Positions 8,260 to 16,419 of a stretch of DNA of 64,000 nucleotides are shown one piece after another (positions within the stretch are counted from its first letter, which is position 1; each line of letters opens with the position of its first letter). The stretch is from Bacteroidales bacterium (GTDB lineage Bacteria; Bacteroidota; Bacteroidia; Bacteroidales; F082). The notes beneath the pieces are model-generated. The model saw only the letters and a program-made list of their open reading frames with translations, had not been told where the DNA came from and searched no databases. A program made the position numbers and the translations under genes. The stretch lies in NCBI GenBank assembly GCA_015493525.1, contig WGCY01000044.1, forward strand, positions 50,982 through 114,981. Direction: 5' to 3'.

Positions 8260-8418
8260 GCTTGCGGCAGGGGGCGCAGCGGCAGCCCCGGCAGGTGCAT
8301 ACCGTGGTGGAGCGGCACGGGCAGGGCGACGGCAGAAGCCCCTGCCCGCTGCCTGCGCAACCCGGTTATGCGGCCACGGGCTACAGCGGAGCACCCGCCC
8401 GGCCGCCCAAAAACAAAA
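8260..8418 (+). ncRNA. GC-rich structured intergenic element, copy 1 (candidate RNA motif)
   Basis: This spacer is far richer in G and C than its surroundings. It shares an ordered set of blocks with 44275-44450: TTGCGGCAGGG, then GCAGCGGCAGC, a variable hairpin region, CTACAGCGGA (CTATAGCGGA in copy 2), a CCCG-rich block and GCCC followed by AAAACAAAA. An 8-bp stem GGGCAGGG/CCCTGCCC forms in the variable part. The GGGAtgGCAGCGGCA...TATAGCGGACAGCCC pattern recalls a Flavo-1-like intergenic RNA of Bacteroidota; that identification is from memory and unchecked. It lies 36 bp after the ATPase stop and does not look like coding sequence. Confidence 0.5.
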
Positions 8419-8449
8419 AAAGGGAAACACCCGCAGGCATCTCCCTTTT
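8412..8449 (-). terminator. intrinsic terminator of the membrane pyrophosphatase gene
   Basis: Stem AAAAGGGA/TCCCTTTT (8418-8425 with 8442-8449) is followed in the minus direction by a further run of T (eight T in all). It lies 24 bp after the stop at 8473. Confidence 0.75.
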
Positions 8450-8472
8450 CATTATCAATTATTGAAAAGCAA

Positions 8473-10896
8473 TTATTCGTTAATTCTCATCTTGTAAAAT
8501 GTTCTGTAAACGAAATACAGAGCCACTGCCAGGAAAGCAAACCCAAAGTAGGGGGCTACATGACGGAAATGTTCTGAAATAGCTATTTCCATGGCCAGCA
8601 GTCCAAAAAGTGTACTAAATTTAATGACAGGATTCAATGAAACAGAAGAGGTGTCTTTGTATGGATCGCCAACGGTATCGCCTACAACGGAGGCCTCATG
8701 CAAGGGTGTTCCCTTTTCCTGCATATCTACTTCTACCACTTTTTTGGCATTATCCCATGCACCACCGGCATTGGCCATAAATATAGCCTGATATAAACCA
8801 AAGAAGGCAATCGACAGCAAATATCCTACAAACAATGATACAGGCATCGAATTGGTGATGATATCAGCCTTATTCATTCCTGCTATCAGGCCTGACGGGG
8901 CTGCTAAAAATGCAAATGCCAAAGCAAATGAAAACAAGGCAAAGAAAATATTCCACATACCTTTTTGTGCATAAAGCGTACAAATCTGAACAACCTTTGT
9001 TGATTTGGCAATGTCGGCTTTTTTCTCGGCACCGAGTTCCAGATTTATATTATTTTTAATGTATTCGGTAGCACGACCGGCCCCGGTAGTAACAGCCTGG
9101 ATAGATGCGCCCGTAAACCAGTAAATAACAGCACCACCGGCGAGGAAACCAAGAATTGTATATGGATTCAAAAGGTTCAGAACATCTACAGGATTTACGC
9201 CCAATGTATTTTTGATAACCAAAATTAGCGAGAAAATCATAGTGGTGGCACCCACAACAGCGGTTCCAATCAATACCGGTTTAGCCGTGGCTTTAAAAGT
9301 ATTACCGGCACCATCATTGGCTTCGAGGAAGTATTTGGCTTTTTCAAAATCAGGTTTAAAACCAAAGTCTTTTTCAATTTCAGGGGTAACTTCTTTCTGA
9401 TTTTCCTCAATCAGCGAAAGTTCGTAGATGGATTGTGCGTTGTCTGTTACCGGCCCATAACTGTCCACGGCAATAGTAACGGGCCCCATGCCAAGGAAAC
9501 CAAAAGCAACCAAACCGAAAGCAAAGATGGAAGGATAAATCATGATGTCACTTAATCCATAAGTACTGGCATAATAGCCAATAAACATTAAGAGTAAAAA
9601 TACCATTCCCTGCCAGAAAGCCGAAAAGTTACCGGCTACCAAACCGGAGAGTATATTCAATGAGGCACCCCCTTTTTTGGAAGCTTCAACCACTTCGTTA
9701 ACGTGGATTGATTTGGGGCTGGTAAATAATTTTGTGAATTCGGGGATAAGCGCAGCACCCAATGTCCCTGCACTGATAATTACCGATAAAGTAATCCACA
9801 TATTATCGGGAAGATTTCCCAGCGTAAAATAACTGGCTGCAAAAGTAGCAATGATAGAGAAAAGAGAAGTAATCCAAATTAGGGAAGTTAGGGGAGCTTC
9901 AAAATCAAGATCATCAACATTGCTGTATTTCGCTTTGGTAACCATATTGTTCACCCAGTAGGAAACGACTGAAGTAATGACCATTAAAACACGCATGACA
10001 AAAATCCAGGTAAGTAATTCAACCTGCATGGAAGGTTTGGCAACGGCAAGTACAATAAAAGCAATCAGTGCCACACCGGTAACGCCATAAGTTTCAAAAC
10101 CATCGGCTGTAGGCCCCACACTGTCGCCGGCATTATCGCCCACACAGTCGGCAATGGTTCCCGGGTTACGCGGGTCGTCTTCCCCAATCTTGAATATCAC
10201 CTTCATCAGGTCGGAACCCACATCAGCAATTTTGGTAAAAATACCCCCTGCGATTCTTAAGGCAGAAGCACCCAGTGATTCACCAATGGCAAAGCCGATA
10301 AAACTGGCTCCGGCATAATGACCGGGGACAAACATTAGAATAATCAGCATCATGGTAAGCTCCAGCGAAATTAATACAACGCCAATACTCATGCCTGATG
10401 TAAGTGGAATCTCATGTAATTTGATGGGCTTCCGTTCGAGTGACGCAAAAGCCATACGGGCGTTAGCAAAAGTATTCATTCTGAGTCCATACCAGGCTAC
10501 ACTATACGATCCCAAAATACCGAGTACGGTCCATCCCAAAATCATCAGTACCCCGCCGACGCCAAAACTATCTTCTGAAAGCCATCCAAAATAGAAGGCT
10601 ACAATGGTGCCTACAATTAAGAAAAGATAGAAGAGAAATTTAGCTTGCTGTTTCAAATAGGTTTTCCCGGTTTGGTAAATCACATCTGCTACTTCAAGCA
10701 TGGTTTTGTGCGACCTAATCTTTTTGACTTTCATAAATTGATACAGGCCAAAAAGAAAGCCGAGAATGGTGATAAGAAATCCCCAGTAGAGGATTGTTTC
10801 CGATTTCATCCCATCAGGGATAACCAAATCGGCTTCGCCAGCCATCGTAAATGCCGGAATACTAAACACGGCAATCAGAGATAGAAATTTTTTCAT
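8473..10896 (-). CDS. hppA: membrane-bound ion-translocating pyrophosphatase
   Basis: This 807-residue polytopic protein couples hydrolysis of cytoplasmic pyrophosphate to export of H+ or Na+. Diagnostic motifs are present: EDDPRNPGTIADCVGDNAGD, GPTADGFETYG, AWDNAKKVVE and GDTVGDPYKDTSSVSLNP. The longer frame could start at 10965, but I chose ATG 10896 because it begins a signal-like MKKFLSLIAVFSIPAF. The K+-determining position reads GNTFKAT; a lysine there normally marks K+-independent enzymes, although the residue three further on is Ala. A roughly 35-residue stretch before it (EENQKEVTPEIEKDFGFK) lengthens a loop relative to short homologues. Ion specificity cannot be settled from sequence. 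Confidence 0.95.
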   Translation of the reverse strand: MKKFLSLIAVFSIPAFTMAGEADLVIPDGMKSETILYWGFLITILGFLFGLYQFMKVKKIRSHKTMLEVADVIYQTGKTYLKQQAKFLFYLFLIVGTIVAFYFGWLSEDSFGVGGVLMILGWTVLGILGSYSVAWYGLRMNTFANARMAFASLERKPIKLHEIPLTSGMSIGVVLISLELTMMLIILMFVPGHYAGASFIGFAIGESLGASALRIAGGIFTKIADVGSDLMKVIFKIGEDDPRNPGTIADCVGDNAGDSVGPTADGFETYGVTGVALIAFIVLAVAKPSMQVELLTWIFVMRVLMVITSVVSYWVNNMVTKAKYSNVDDLDFEAPLTSLIWITSLFSIIATFAASYFTLGNLPDNMWITLSVIISAGTLGAALIPEFTKLFTSPKSIHVNEVVEASKKGGASLNILSGLVAGNFSAFWQGMVFLLLMFIGYYASTYGLSDIMIYPSIFAFGLVAFGFLGMGPVTIAVDSYGPVTDNAQSIYELSLIEENQKEVTPEIEKDFGFKPDFEKAKYFLEANDGAGNTFKATAKPVLIGTAVVGATTMIFSLILVIKNTLGVNPVDVLNLLNPYTILGFLAGGAVIYWFTGASIQAVTTGAGRATEYIKNNINLELGAEKKADIAKSTKVVQICTLYAQKGMWNIFFALFSFALAFAFLAAPSGLIAGMNKADIITNSMPVSLFVGYLLSIAFFGLYQAIFMANAGGAWDNAKKVVEVDMQEKGTPLHEASVVGDTVGDPYKDTSSVSLNPVIKFSTLFGLLAMEIAISEHFRHVAPYFGFAFLAVALYFVYRTFYKMRINE

Positions 10897-10948
10897 GTTA
10901 GATGATTTTTGTTGAATAACTTGATTTAAAACGTTTGCATTACGGGTA

Positions 10949-10956
10949 CAAATATA
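10949..10956 (-). promoter_or_regulatory. -7 promoter box for hppA
   Basis: Minus strand reads TATATTTG, a full TAnnTTTG match 52 bp before ATG 10896. This supports 10896 rather than 10965 as the start. The remainder of the 10897-11194 spacer is AT-rich; I see no clear promoter for the divergent gene at 11195. Confidence 0.55.
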
Positions 10957-11194
10957 GAAATTCACTTTAATGAAAGGAAGATATTGGTGGATTGTTGATA
11001 ATATTTTAATGGGGATACTTACTGATAAAACCGTTATTATTTGATTTACAATTATTTGAATGTAAATTTAGTTTGTTTATAAATAACAGGGTTGGAATTT
11101 GTTAATAAAACCTCTGAAAATATTGATCATCCTGTGTGCTGATATACGAATAATGTATAATTTTATTTGCTCGAAAAAAAAGATAACGTTTTAT

Positions 11195-11797
11195 ATGAAA
11201 AAAGTTGAGATGTTTGTGGCGGGGATGTCTTACAGTCAATCACAAAGCGGTGCTTATGCTTTGTTCCTCGGGGTTGTAGGAGAGGAAAAACGGTTGCCTA
11301 TTATTATTGGAGGATTTGAAGCACAGGCTATTGCCATTTTTCTGGAAAAGATGAAACCGCAACGCCCGCTCACACACGACTTGTTTAAAAATTTTGCCGA
11401 TAGCTTTCATGTTCACTTGAAAGAGGTGGTGATTAACAAATTTGAAGAAGGCATATTCTTCTCCAAACTGGTGTGTGAAAAAGACGGAGATGAGGTGGAG
11501 ATAGACAGCCGCACCTCTGATGCAGTTGCCCTCGCTTTGCGTTTTGGTTGCCCGATTTATGCCGATGCTTCTATTATTGATGAAGCCGGCATTGTGATTG
11601 AAGAATCGGATGAGGAACCGGAAGCCAAAGAAAAGGATGAAGATACCGGCAAAGAGGTTGCACCAACCGTTTATGCCTATGAGGATTTCCTGTTGGAAGA
11701 GTTGGAAGAGATGCTTCAAAAAGCCATTGAAGAGGAAAACTATGAAGAGGCCTCCCGTATTCGCGATGAGATAAAACGAAGGAAAGAGAAGATATGA
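11195..11797 (+). CDS. bifunctional nuclease family protein (DUF151) with C-terminal UVR motif
   Basis: The 200-residue protein begins at ATG 11195 (MKKVEMFVAGMSYSQ), where homologues start; the open frame upstream is AT-rich and non-conserved. Residues 1-130 form the DUF151/BFN domain (LPIIIGGFEAQAIAIFLE, PLTHDLFKNF, and the SRTSDAVALALRFGCPIYAD signature). An acidic linker with EESDEEPEAKEKDED follows. The C-terminus LEEMLQKAIEEENYEEASRIRDEI is a UvrB/UvrC-type UVR coiled-coil motif. Plant and bacterial members show RNase and DNase activity in the literature, but the cellular role is uncertain. Single-gene unit divergent from hppA. Confidence 0.9.
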   Translation: MKKVEMFVAGMSYSQSQSGAYALFLGVVGEEKRLPIIIGGFEAQAIAIFLEKMKPQRPLTHDLFKNFADSFHVHLKEVVINKFEEGIFFSKLVCEKDGDEVEIDSRTSDAVALALRFGCPIYADASIIDEAGIVIEESDEEPEAKEKDEDTGKEVAPTVYAYEDFLLEELEEMLQKAIEEENYEEASRIRDEIKRRKEKI

Positions 11798-11872
11798 CAA
11801 AAAAAATCTCAAAAAAGAAATCTCAAATTACAAAAAGCAAATCACAAATAATATTCAAATTCCAATTTCTAA
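11798..11872. repeat. A-rich degenerate intergenic repeat
   Basis: Short A-rich words (AAATCTCAAA, CAAATTACAAA, CAAATCACAAAT) recur with small changes. It resembles the run at 19136-19232. No coding potential. Confidence 0.5.
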
Positions 11873-11950
11873 AACCGGAAAGAGCCCCCTGTTTTACTTT
11901 ATTTAGGCTAATTGCGGTGCTTTTTTAACCTGAAAACACAATAAGAACCT

Positions 11951-12775
11951 ATGAAGCAATATCTTGACTTATTGCAACACGTAACAGGCCACGGCGTGGA
12001 AAAAGGCGACCGTACCGGCACAGGCACCAAAAGCGTGTTCGGGTACCAAATGCGTTTCGACCTGAGTGAAGGTTTTCCGTTGCTGACCACCAAAAAACTC
12101 CACTTGAAATCAATCATTTACGAACTATTGTGGTTTTTGAACGGAGATACCAACATAAAATACCTGCAGGAACACGGTGTGAAAATATGGAATGCCTGGG
12201 CTGATGAAAACGGTGACCTAGGGCCGGTGTATGGTGCCCAGTGGCGCAACTGGAACAACGAAGGCATCGACCAGATAAAAATAGCCGTAGACCAGATAAA
12301 AAACAATCCCGATAGCCGACGTATTATTGTCGCTGCCTGGAACCCTTCGGTGCTGCCAGCATCGGGGAAAAGTTTTAGCGAAAATGTGGCCTACGGAAAA
12401 GCTGCCCTACCGCCTTGTCATGCCTGGTTTCAATTTTATGTGGCCAATGGAAGACTTTCGTGCCAGCTTTATCAGCGCAGTGCCGATATTTTTCTCGGCG
12501 TGCCATTCAACATTGCCTCTTATGCATTGCTGACCATGATGATGGCACAGGCCACGGGATTACAACCGGGCGATTTTGTCCACACCCTCGGCGATGCACA
12601 CATTTACCTGAACCATTTGGAACAGGTGGCACTGCAACTGACCCGCAAACCGCGGCCCTTGCCGGCAATGGAACTCAACCCGGAGGTAAAGGACATTTTC
12701 GGTTTTCGTTACGAAGACTTTGCCCTGAAAAATTACAACCCGCACCCGCACATCAAGGGGGAAATTTCGGTATAA
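11951..12775 (+). CDS. thyA: thymidylate synthase
   Basis: The 274-residue enzyme methylates dUMP to dTMP using methylene-tetrahydrofolate, releasing dihydrofolate. Key motifs are [15 protein letters not shown] near the N-terminus, [11 protein letters not shown], catalytic Cys156 in [11 protein letters not shown], and [22 protein letters not shown] for dUMP binding. About ten extra residues (around 143-152) lie just before the catalytic Cys relative to the E. coli type, an insertion seen in several Bacteroidota. It is followed 75 bp later by folA, which recycles the dihydrofolate it makes, so the pair forms the thymidylate cycle. Confidence 0.97.
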   Translation: MKQYLDLLQHVTGHGVEKGDRTGTGTKSVFGYQMRFDLSEGFPLLTTKKLHLKSIIYELLWFLNGDTNIKYLQEHGVKIWNAWADENGDLGPVYGAQWRNWNNEGIDQIKIAVDQIKNNPDSRRIIVAAWNPSVLPASGKSFSENVAYGKAALPPCHAWFQFYVANGRLSCQLYQRSADIFLGVPFNIASYALLTMMMAQATGLQPGDFVHTLGDAHIYLNHLEQVALQLTRKPRPLPAMELNPEVKDIFGFRYEDFALKNYNPHPHIKGEISV

Positions 12776-12848
12776 AAGTTAAAAGTTAAAAGTGAAGAGT
12801 TAAAAGTGAAGAGTAAAAAGTAAAAAGTAAAAAGTTAAAAGTGGAAGA
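12774..12848. repeat. A-rich 7-8 bp tandem repeat between thyA and folA
   Basis: Units AAAAGTT, AAAAGTGAAGAGT and AAAAAGT repeat about nine times over the whole thyA-folA spacer. No gene or hairpin is visible. Polymorphic copy number is likely. Confidence 0.8.
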
Positions 12849-12850
12849 GT

Positions 12851-13348
12851 ATGTTTGAAAAAGAAATATCCATCATTGTAGCCATTGCCGAAAATTATGC
12901 CATTGGGAAAGACAACGACCTGCTGTGGCACATTTCGGAAGACCTGAAACGTTTTAAACGCCTGACCAAAGGCCATACTGTGGTCATGGGGAAACGTACT
13001 TATTTCTCTCTGCCCACACGCCCATTGCCCCACCGGACGAATATGGTTATTACCGATGTGCCCGGTGAACAAATCGATAACTGTGTGATGGCTTATTCCA
13101 TCGAAGAAGCGATTGAAAAGATGGATGCTGAAAATGAAAACTTCATCATTGGCGGTGGATCCATTTACCGGCAGTTTATGCCCTATGCCCAAAAACTGTA
13201 CATCACACGGGTACACAAAGATTTTGAAGCCGACACCTTTTTTCCTGAAATTTCACCCGACCAATGGCAACTAGCCGAAAGCCGGCGGGTGAATGACGAC
13301 CCGCAAAACGATTTTAGCTATTCATTTGAGATATATGAAAGGAGATAA
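12851..13348 (+). CDS. folA: dihydrofolate reductase
   Basis: This 165-residue enzyme reduces dihydrofolate to tetrahydrofolate with NADPH. Diagnostic segments are ISIIVAIAENYAIGKDNDLLWH (substrate loop), EDLKRFKRLTKGHTVVMGKRTYFSLP (with the acidic/nucleotide-binding residues), IIGGGSIYRQFMPYAQKLYITRV, and the C-terminal DFSYSFEIYERR strand. Length is normal for bacterial chromosomal DHFR. It follows thyA in the same direction across an A-rich tandem repeat, an arrangement that supplies substrate and product to one another. Confidence 0.96.
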   Translation: MFEKEISIIVAIAENYAIGKDNDLLWHISEDLKRFKRLTKGHTVVMGKRTYFSLPTRPLPHRTNMVITDVPGEQIDNCVMAYSIEEAIEKMDAENENFIIGGGSIYRQFMPYAQKLYITRVHKDFEADTFFPEISPDQWQLAESRRVNDDPQNDFSYSFEIYERR

Positions 13349-13370
13349 AGTATTATCTTCAATCCTTCAG

Positions 13371-14630
13371 TTAACTCAGCAAGCGACAGGAAGGAACAGC
13401 CCAAAGTTTATCGCCAAACTGCTGGATTTTATTTCCTTTGTAAGCCACGATGCCACCGACCCATAAGCTTTTAGCAGCAAGTGCAAGTTTCCTAAGGGCA
13501 GAAAAATCAGAAGAGGTTACAGATGACCTGTTTTTGGCTTCTATGGCAACAATGCCATGCTGTGTTTCAAGGATAAAGTCGATTTCCATCCCGGAACGGG
13601 TGCGATAGTAAAAAAGTTTGGCACTGCTTCTTATTGTTCTCAGGTATTTCATTAATTCGGAGGCAAAATAGTTTTCATAAAGTTGTCCGGTGTTAATATT
13701 GAACCCAAGACCGGAAGATTGTCGTAATAATCCGTTATCAAGCCAAAACAATTTAGGCGTTTTGACCAAACTACTCGTCAGGTTTTTGTAGTAAGGTTGC
13801 AATATGAAATTTTGATATGAGATATTCAAATATTCCAGATATCTGCGGGCAGTTTCAATACTGGTTCCCGCATCTTTGGATAGCTCTGTATACTGCAAGA
13901 TATTTGCTGCACGTAAAGCAGCTATTGTTTGAAATCTTCTGAAAGGCCTTAAGTCGCTTAATCTGACCAAATCCATTAAATCTCTTTCCAGGTATGTCAA
14001 TGAATAGTCATGTAGCCAGTTTATTCGATCGGTTTCATCCGGAATATGCGTTATGGGTGGCATTCCTCCCCATTTTATCAACCATTCTTCAGCAGATTTA
14101 AGTGATTCCCACTTCTCTCCAAACAGCACGGATGGATAGGTTCCAAACAGGTCATCAACTGATTGAAGCTGAAGCAACTTTTCCAGTGTTATGATAATTT
14201 CCTTTTGGCCTTCAGGGTAAACCATCTCGGAAAGCATAAACGGAAACAGCTCAAACAACCGTATTCTGCCAGCCATGGTTTCACGAACTTTTTTCAGAAG
14301 TAATAGCTGTGAAGAGCCTGTCAAAACAGAAAAGTTTAGTTTTCCTTCATCAAATGAAAATTTTATCTTTTCAAATAACGAAGGTTCTTTTTGAATTTCA
14401 TCAATCACTGCAGATCCAACATCCTTTGCCCACAAAAAAGAACTAACAGCACTTAACTGATCTCTAAGTTCGATCGCATCCAGGTTAAAATAAGGTAAAC
14501 CAGCGTACTTTTCTTTAACCAAAGTAGTTTTGCCTGTTTGACGTGCACCTGTTATCAAGACAATGGCCCTGTCAGGTTCAAGTGGAAGCGATTCAAACAC
14601 CTTGCGTTTTACCTGTAAATCTTCATACAT
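13371..14630 (-). CDS. AAA family ATPase with DUF4143 domain, second copy
   Basis: The 419-residue protein has Walker A GARQTGKTT near residues 30-38, a Walker B AVIDEIQK, and FSVLTGSSQLLLLKKVRETMAGR as sensor and arginine region. The DUF4143 part contains LFWLDNGLLRQ, ENYFASEL, and MEIDFIL followed by IVAIEAK, a nuclease-like E-D...ExK pattern. ATG 14630 was preferred over TTG 14639 because a TATATTTG promoter box covers 14637-14644. It is only distantly similar to the ATPase at 7088 and has no comparable palindromes. It is convergent with folA (22 bp apart). Role of the family unknown. Confidence 0.88.
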   Translation of the reverse strand: MYEDLQVKRKVFESLPLEPDRAIVLITGARQTGKTTLVKEKYAGLPYFNLDAIELRDQLSAVSSFLWAKDVGSAVIDEIQKEPSLFEKIKFSFDEGKLNFSVLTGSSQLLLLKKVRETMAGRIRLFELFPFMLSEMVYPEGQKEIIITLEKLLQLQSVDDLFGTYPSVLFGEKWESLKSAEEWLIKWGGMPPITHIPDETDRINWLHDYSLTYLERDLMDLVRLSDLRPFRRFQTIAALRAANILQYTELSKDAGTSIETARRYLEYLNISYQNFILQPYYKNLTSSLVKTPKLFWLDNGLLRQSSGLGFNINTGQLYENYFASELMKYLRTIRSSAKLFYYRTRSGMEIDFILETQHGIVAIEAKNRSSVTSSDFSALRKLALAAKSLWVGGIVAYKGNKIQQFGDKLWAVPSCRLLS

Positions 14631-14636
14631 GATATG

Positions 14637-14644
14637 CAAATATA
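14637..14644 (-). promoter_or_regulatory. -7 promoter box abutting the ATPase start
   Basis: Minus strand reads TATATTTG, a full TAnnTTTG match whose end lies 6 bp before ATG 14630, so the transcript may be nearly leaderless. No -33 is clear. The spacer 14645-14787 shows nothing else. Confidence 0.45.
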
Positions 14645-14787
14645 CAGTTTTTTATTGATATATCATGGTAATTTTCCCATATACTTCCTCAGATTCCCTT
14701 GAATTGTCCCGAAAGTACTACGCCAATTTGATTCGCCTATGGAAAAATTATCTAACCGTAAGCATGCCTTATCTCGAAATTAGGTTG

Positions 14788-16038
14788 TCAATGCTTTACC
14801 GTACTCATGGCCTTCGGGTCGTGTTTATATTTAAACAGCAGCATAAAAGTAACACCGATCACCAAAGCATAGGCGGCAAAAATAAACCAGATGGTTTGCC
14901 AGTCGCGGATACCGTTATGCGTTAATGCCTGGATAATAACCCCGCTGCCATAGGCACCGATCATAGCACCGAGTCCGTTGGTCATAATCATGAACAGTCC
15001 CTGGGCACTGGCCCTGATTTTGGGCTCGGCTTCCATTTCCACAAAAAGGGAGCCGGAAATATTGAAGAAATCGAAGGCCATTCCGTAAATAATCATGGAA
15101 AGAATGAGCCACACCAGTCCCATGCCCACCGGTGTGCCGATACCGAACAGCCCGAAACGGAACACCCAGGCAAACATACTCATGAGCATGACCTTTTTAA
15201 TGCCAAACCGCTTCAGGAAGAAAGGAATAGTGAGGATGAACAACGTTTCTGACATTTGCGAAACAGACATCAAAATGCCGTTGTGGGTTACGGCAAAAGC
15301 ATTTTTAAATTCGGCAATTTTCCCGAAATCGTGCAAAAAGGCCTCGCCCCACATGTTGGTAATCTGCAAAGCAGCACCCAGCAGCATGGAGAAAATGAAA
15401 AAGATGGCCATTTTTTTGTTTTTGAACAAAACAAAAGCATCCAGTCCAAGGGCTTGTGTCAGCGTTTTCTTGGCTTTGCTTTTTTCTATGGGGCATCCCG
15501 GCAGGGTAAGTGAATAAAGTCCCAATACCAGCGAAAAAGCGGCCGAAAAATAGAGTTGCATATTGCTCATGCCCCAGCCCAGCAAGTCGATAAGCCATAC
15601 GGCAATGATAAACCCAATGGTCCCCCACACCCGTATGGGCGGGAAATCTTTTACAATGTCGTAGTTATGCTTTTCCAAAATACAGTACGACACCGTGTTA
15701 TCCAGCGCAATGGTAGGCATGTAGAGCATTAGGTACAGTAGCATAACCCAATAAAGGCCATCAAAACTGGTTTCTTTGGCAGCATAATACAACAAGCCTG
15801 CACCCAAAATATGTACCAGGGCATACAGTTTGTCGGGCCTGATCCAGCGGTCAGCCACAATCCCCAGCAACCCGGGCATAAACAGCGAGGCAATCCCCAG
15901 TGTCATAAAAATGGCACCAATCTGTTCGCCACTAAAATGCAATGTGGCACCGAGATATTTTCCAAAGGAAAGAAGCCATGCCCCCCAGACAAAAAATTGC
16001 AGGAAGTTCATGACTGTGAGCCGAAATTTAATTCCCAT
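14788..16038 (-). CDS. nucleoside:H+ symporter, NupG-type MFS permease
   Basis: The 416-residue inner-membrane protein has about 12 hydrophobic helices and the NupG-family opening MGIKFRLTVMNFLQFFVWGAWL, with GIVADRWIRPDKLYALVH in the first cytoplasmic loop and NTVSYCILEKHNYDIVKDFPPIRVWGTIGFI following. These proteins import nucleosides with protons. A purine nucleoside phosphorylase is encoded elsewhere in the window (26883), consistent with nucleoside salvage, though not linked in an operon. Single-gene unit with a -7 box at 16087-16094. Exact substrates cannot be read from the sequence. Confidence 0.88.
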   Translation of the reverse strand: MGIKFRLTVMNFLQFFVWGAWLLSFGKYLGATLHFSGEQIGAIFMTLGIASLFMPGLLGIVADRWIRPDKLYALVHILGAGLLYYAAKETSFDGLYWVMLLYLMLYMPTIALDNTVSYCILEKHNYDIVKDFPPIRVWGTIGFIIAVWLIDLLGWGMSNMQLYFSAAFSLVLGLYSLTLPGCPIEKSKAKKTLTQALGLDAFVLFKNKKMAIFFIFSMLLGAALQITNMWGEAFLHDFGKIAEFKNAFAVTHNGILMSVSQMSETLFILTIPFFLKRFGIKKVMLMSMFAWVFRFGLFGIGTPVGMGLVWLILSMIIYGMAFDFFNISGSLFVEMEAEPKIRASAQGLFMIMTNGLGAMIGAYGSGVIIQALTHNGIRDWQTIWFIFAAYALVIGVTFMLLFKYKHDPKAMSTVKH

Positions 16039-16086
16039 AACGGTATTCTTTATGTTTTACACTATGCTTATGCAAAAAATTAGTCG

Positions 16087-16094
16087 CAAATGTA
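16087..16094 (-). promoter_or_regulatory. -7 promoter box for the nucleoside permease
   Basis: Minus strand reads TACATTTG, matching TAnnTTTG, 49 bp before ATG 16038. Confidence 0.45.
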
Positions 16095-16145
16095 AGCTAA
16101 AAATGAAGTTGTTTGAAGCCTAAAATAAAACTCAATTATAAAGAC

Positions 16146-16243
16146 TTGTAAATCAGTAAATAAATATGCTTTATTATTAACCCACCTCTACGCCCCTCTC
16201 GCCTGAGACGGGAAAATAAAGGGATTTATCTGCTGATTTACAA
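16146..16243. repeat. inverted repeat, 11-bp perfect arms
   Basis: TTGTAAATCAG (16146-16156) and CTGATTTACAA (16233-16243) are exact inverse copies enclosing 76 bp. The arms extend inward imperfectly through AAATAAAT/ATTTAT. The enclosed DNA has no gene. It could be a small non-autonomous element or a long hairpin; I see no target-site duplication. Confidence 0.55.
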
Positions 16244-16315
16244 TTTGATACATTTAAATCTATAAGGTAAATTTAAAGCCACTTAAAAAAGATGCCGGAA
16301 AGTGAAATAAAATTC

Positions 16316-16416
16316 TCCCCATCTCACATCCCCACATCCCACATCCCCACATCCCACATCCCCACATCCTCCCATCCAACATCCCCACATCCCCACATCC
16401 CACATCCCCACATCCA
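16316..16416. repeat. CCCACATCC-type microsatellite next to guaA
   Basis: About ten imperfect 8-10 bp units of the form CCACATCC or CCACATCCC fill 100 bp and stop 3 bp before the guaA stop codon. The strands are strongly skewed (C/A on plus, G/T on minus). The remaining 16039-16145 and 16244-16315 DNA shows no gene. Confidence 0.9.
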
Positions 16417-16419
16417 CAA

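Noticed and set aside
8184..8465. Pro/Gly/Ala/Arg-rich ORFs on both strands after the ATPase
   Set aside because: Composition only reflects the GC-rich element; no conserved protein features.
11240..11812. 190-codon minus-strand ORF opposite the bifunctional nuclease gene
   Set aside because: The plus-strand frame has clear family motifs; this is its complement.
14665..14925. 86-codon plus-strand ORF
   Set aside because: It overlaps the permease gene on the other strand and has no family features.
16316..16416. Possible CRISPR array
   Set aside because: Units are 8-10 bp with no unique spacers and no cas genes nearby; it is a microsatellite.
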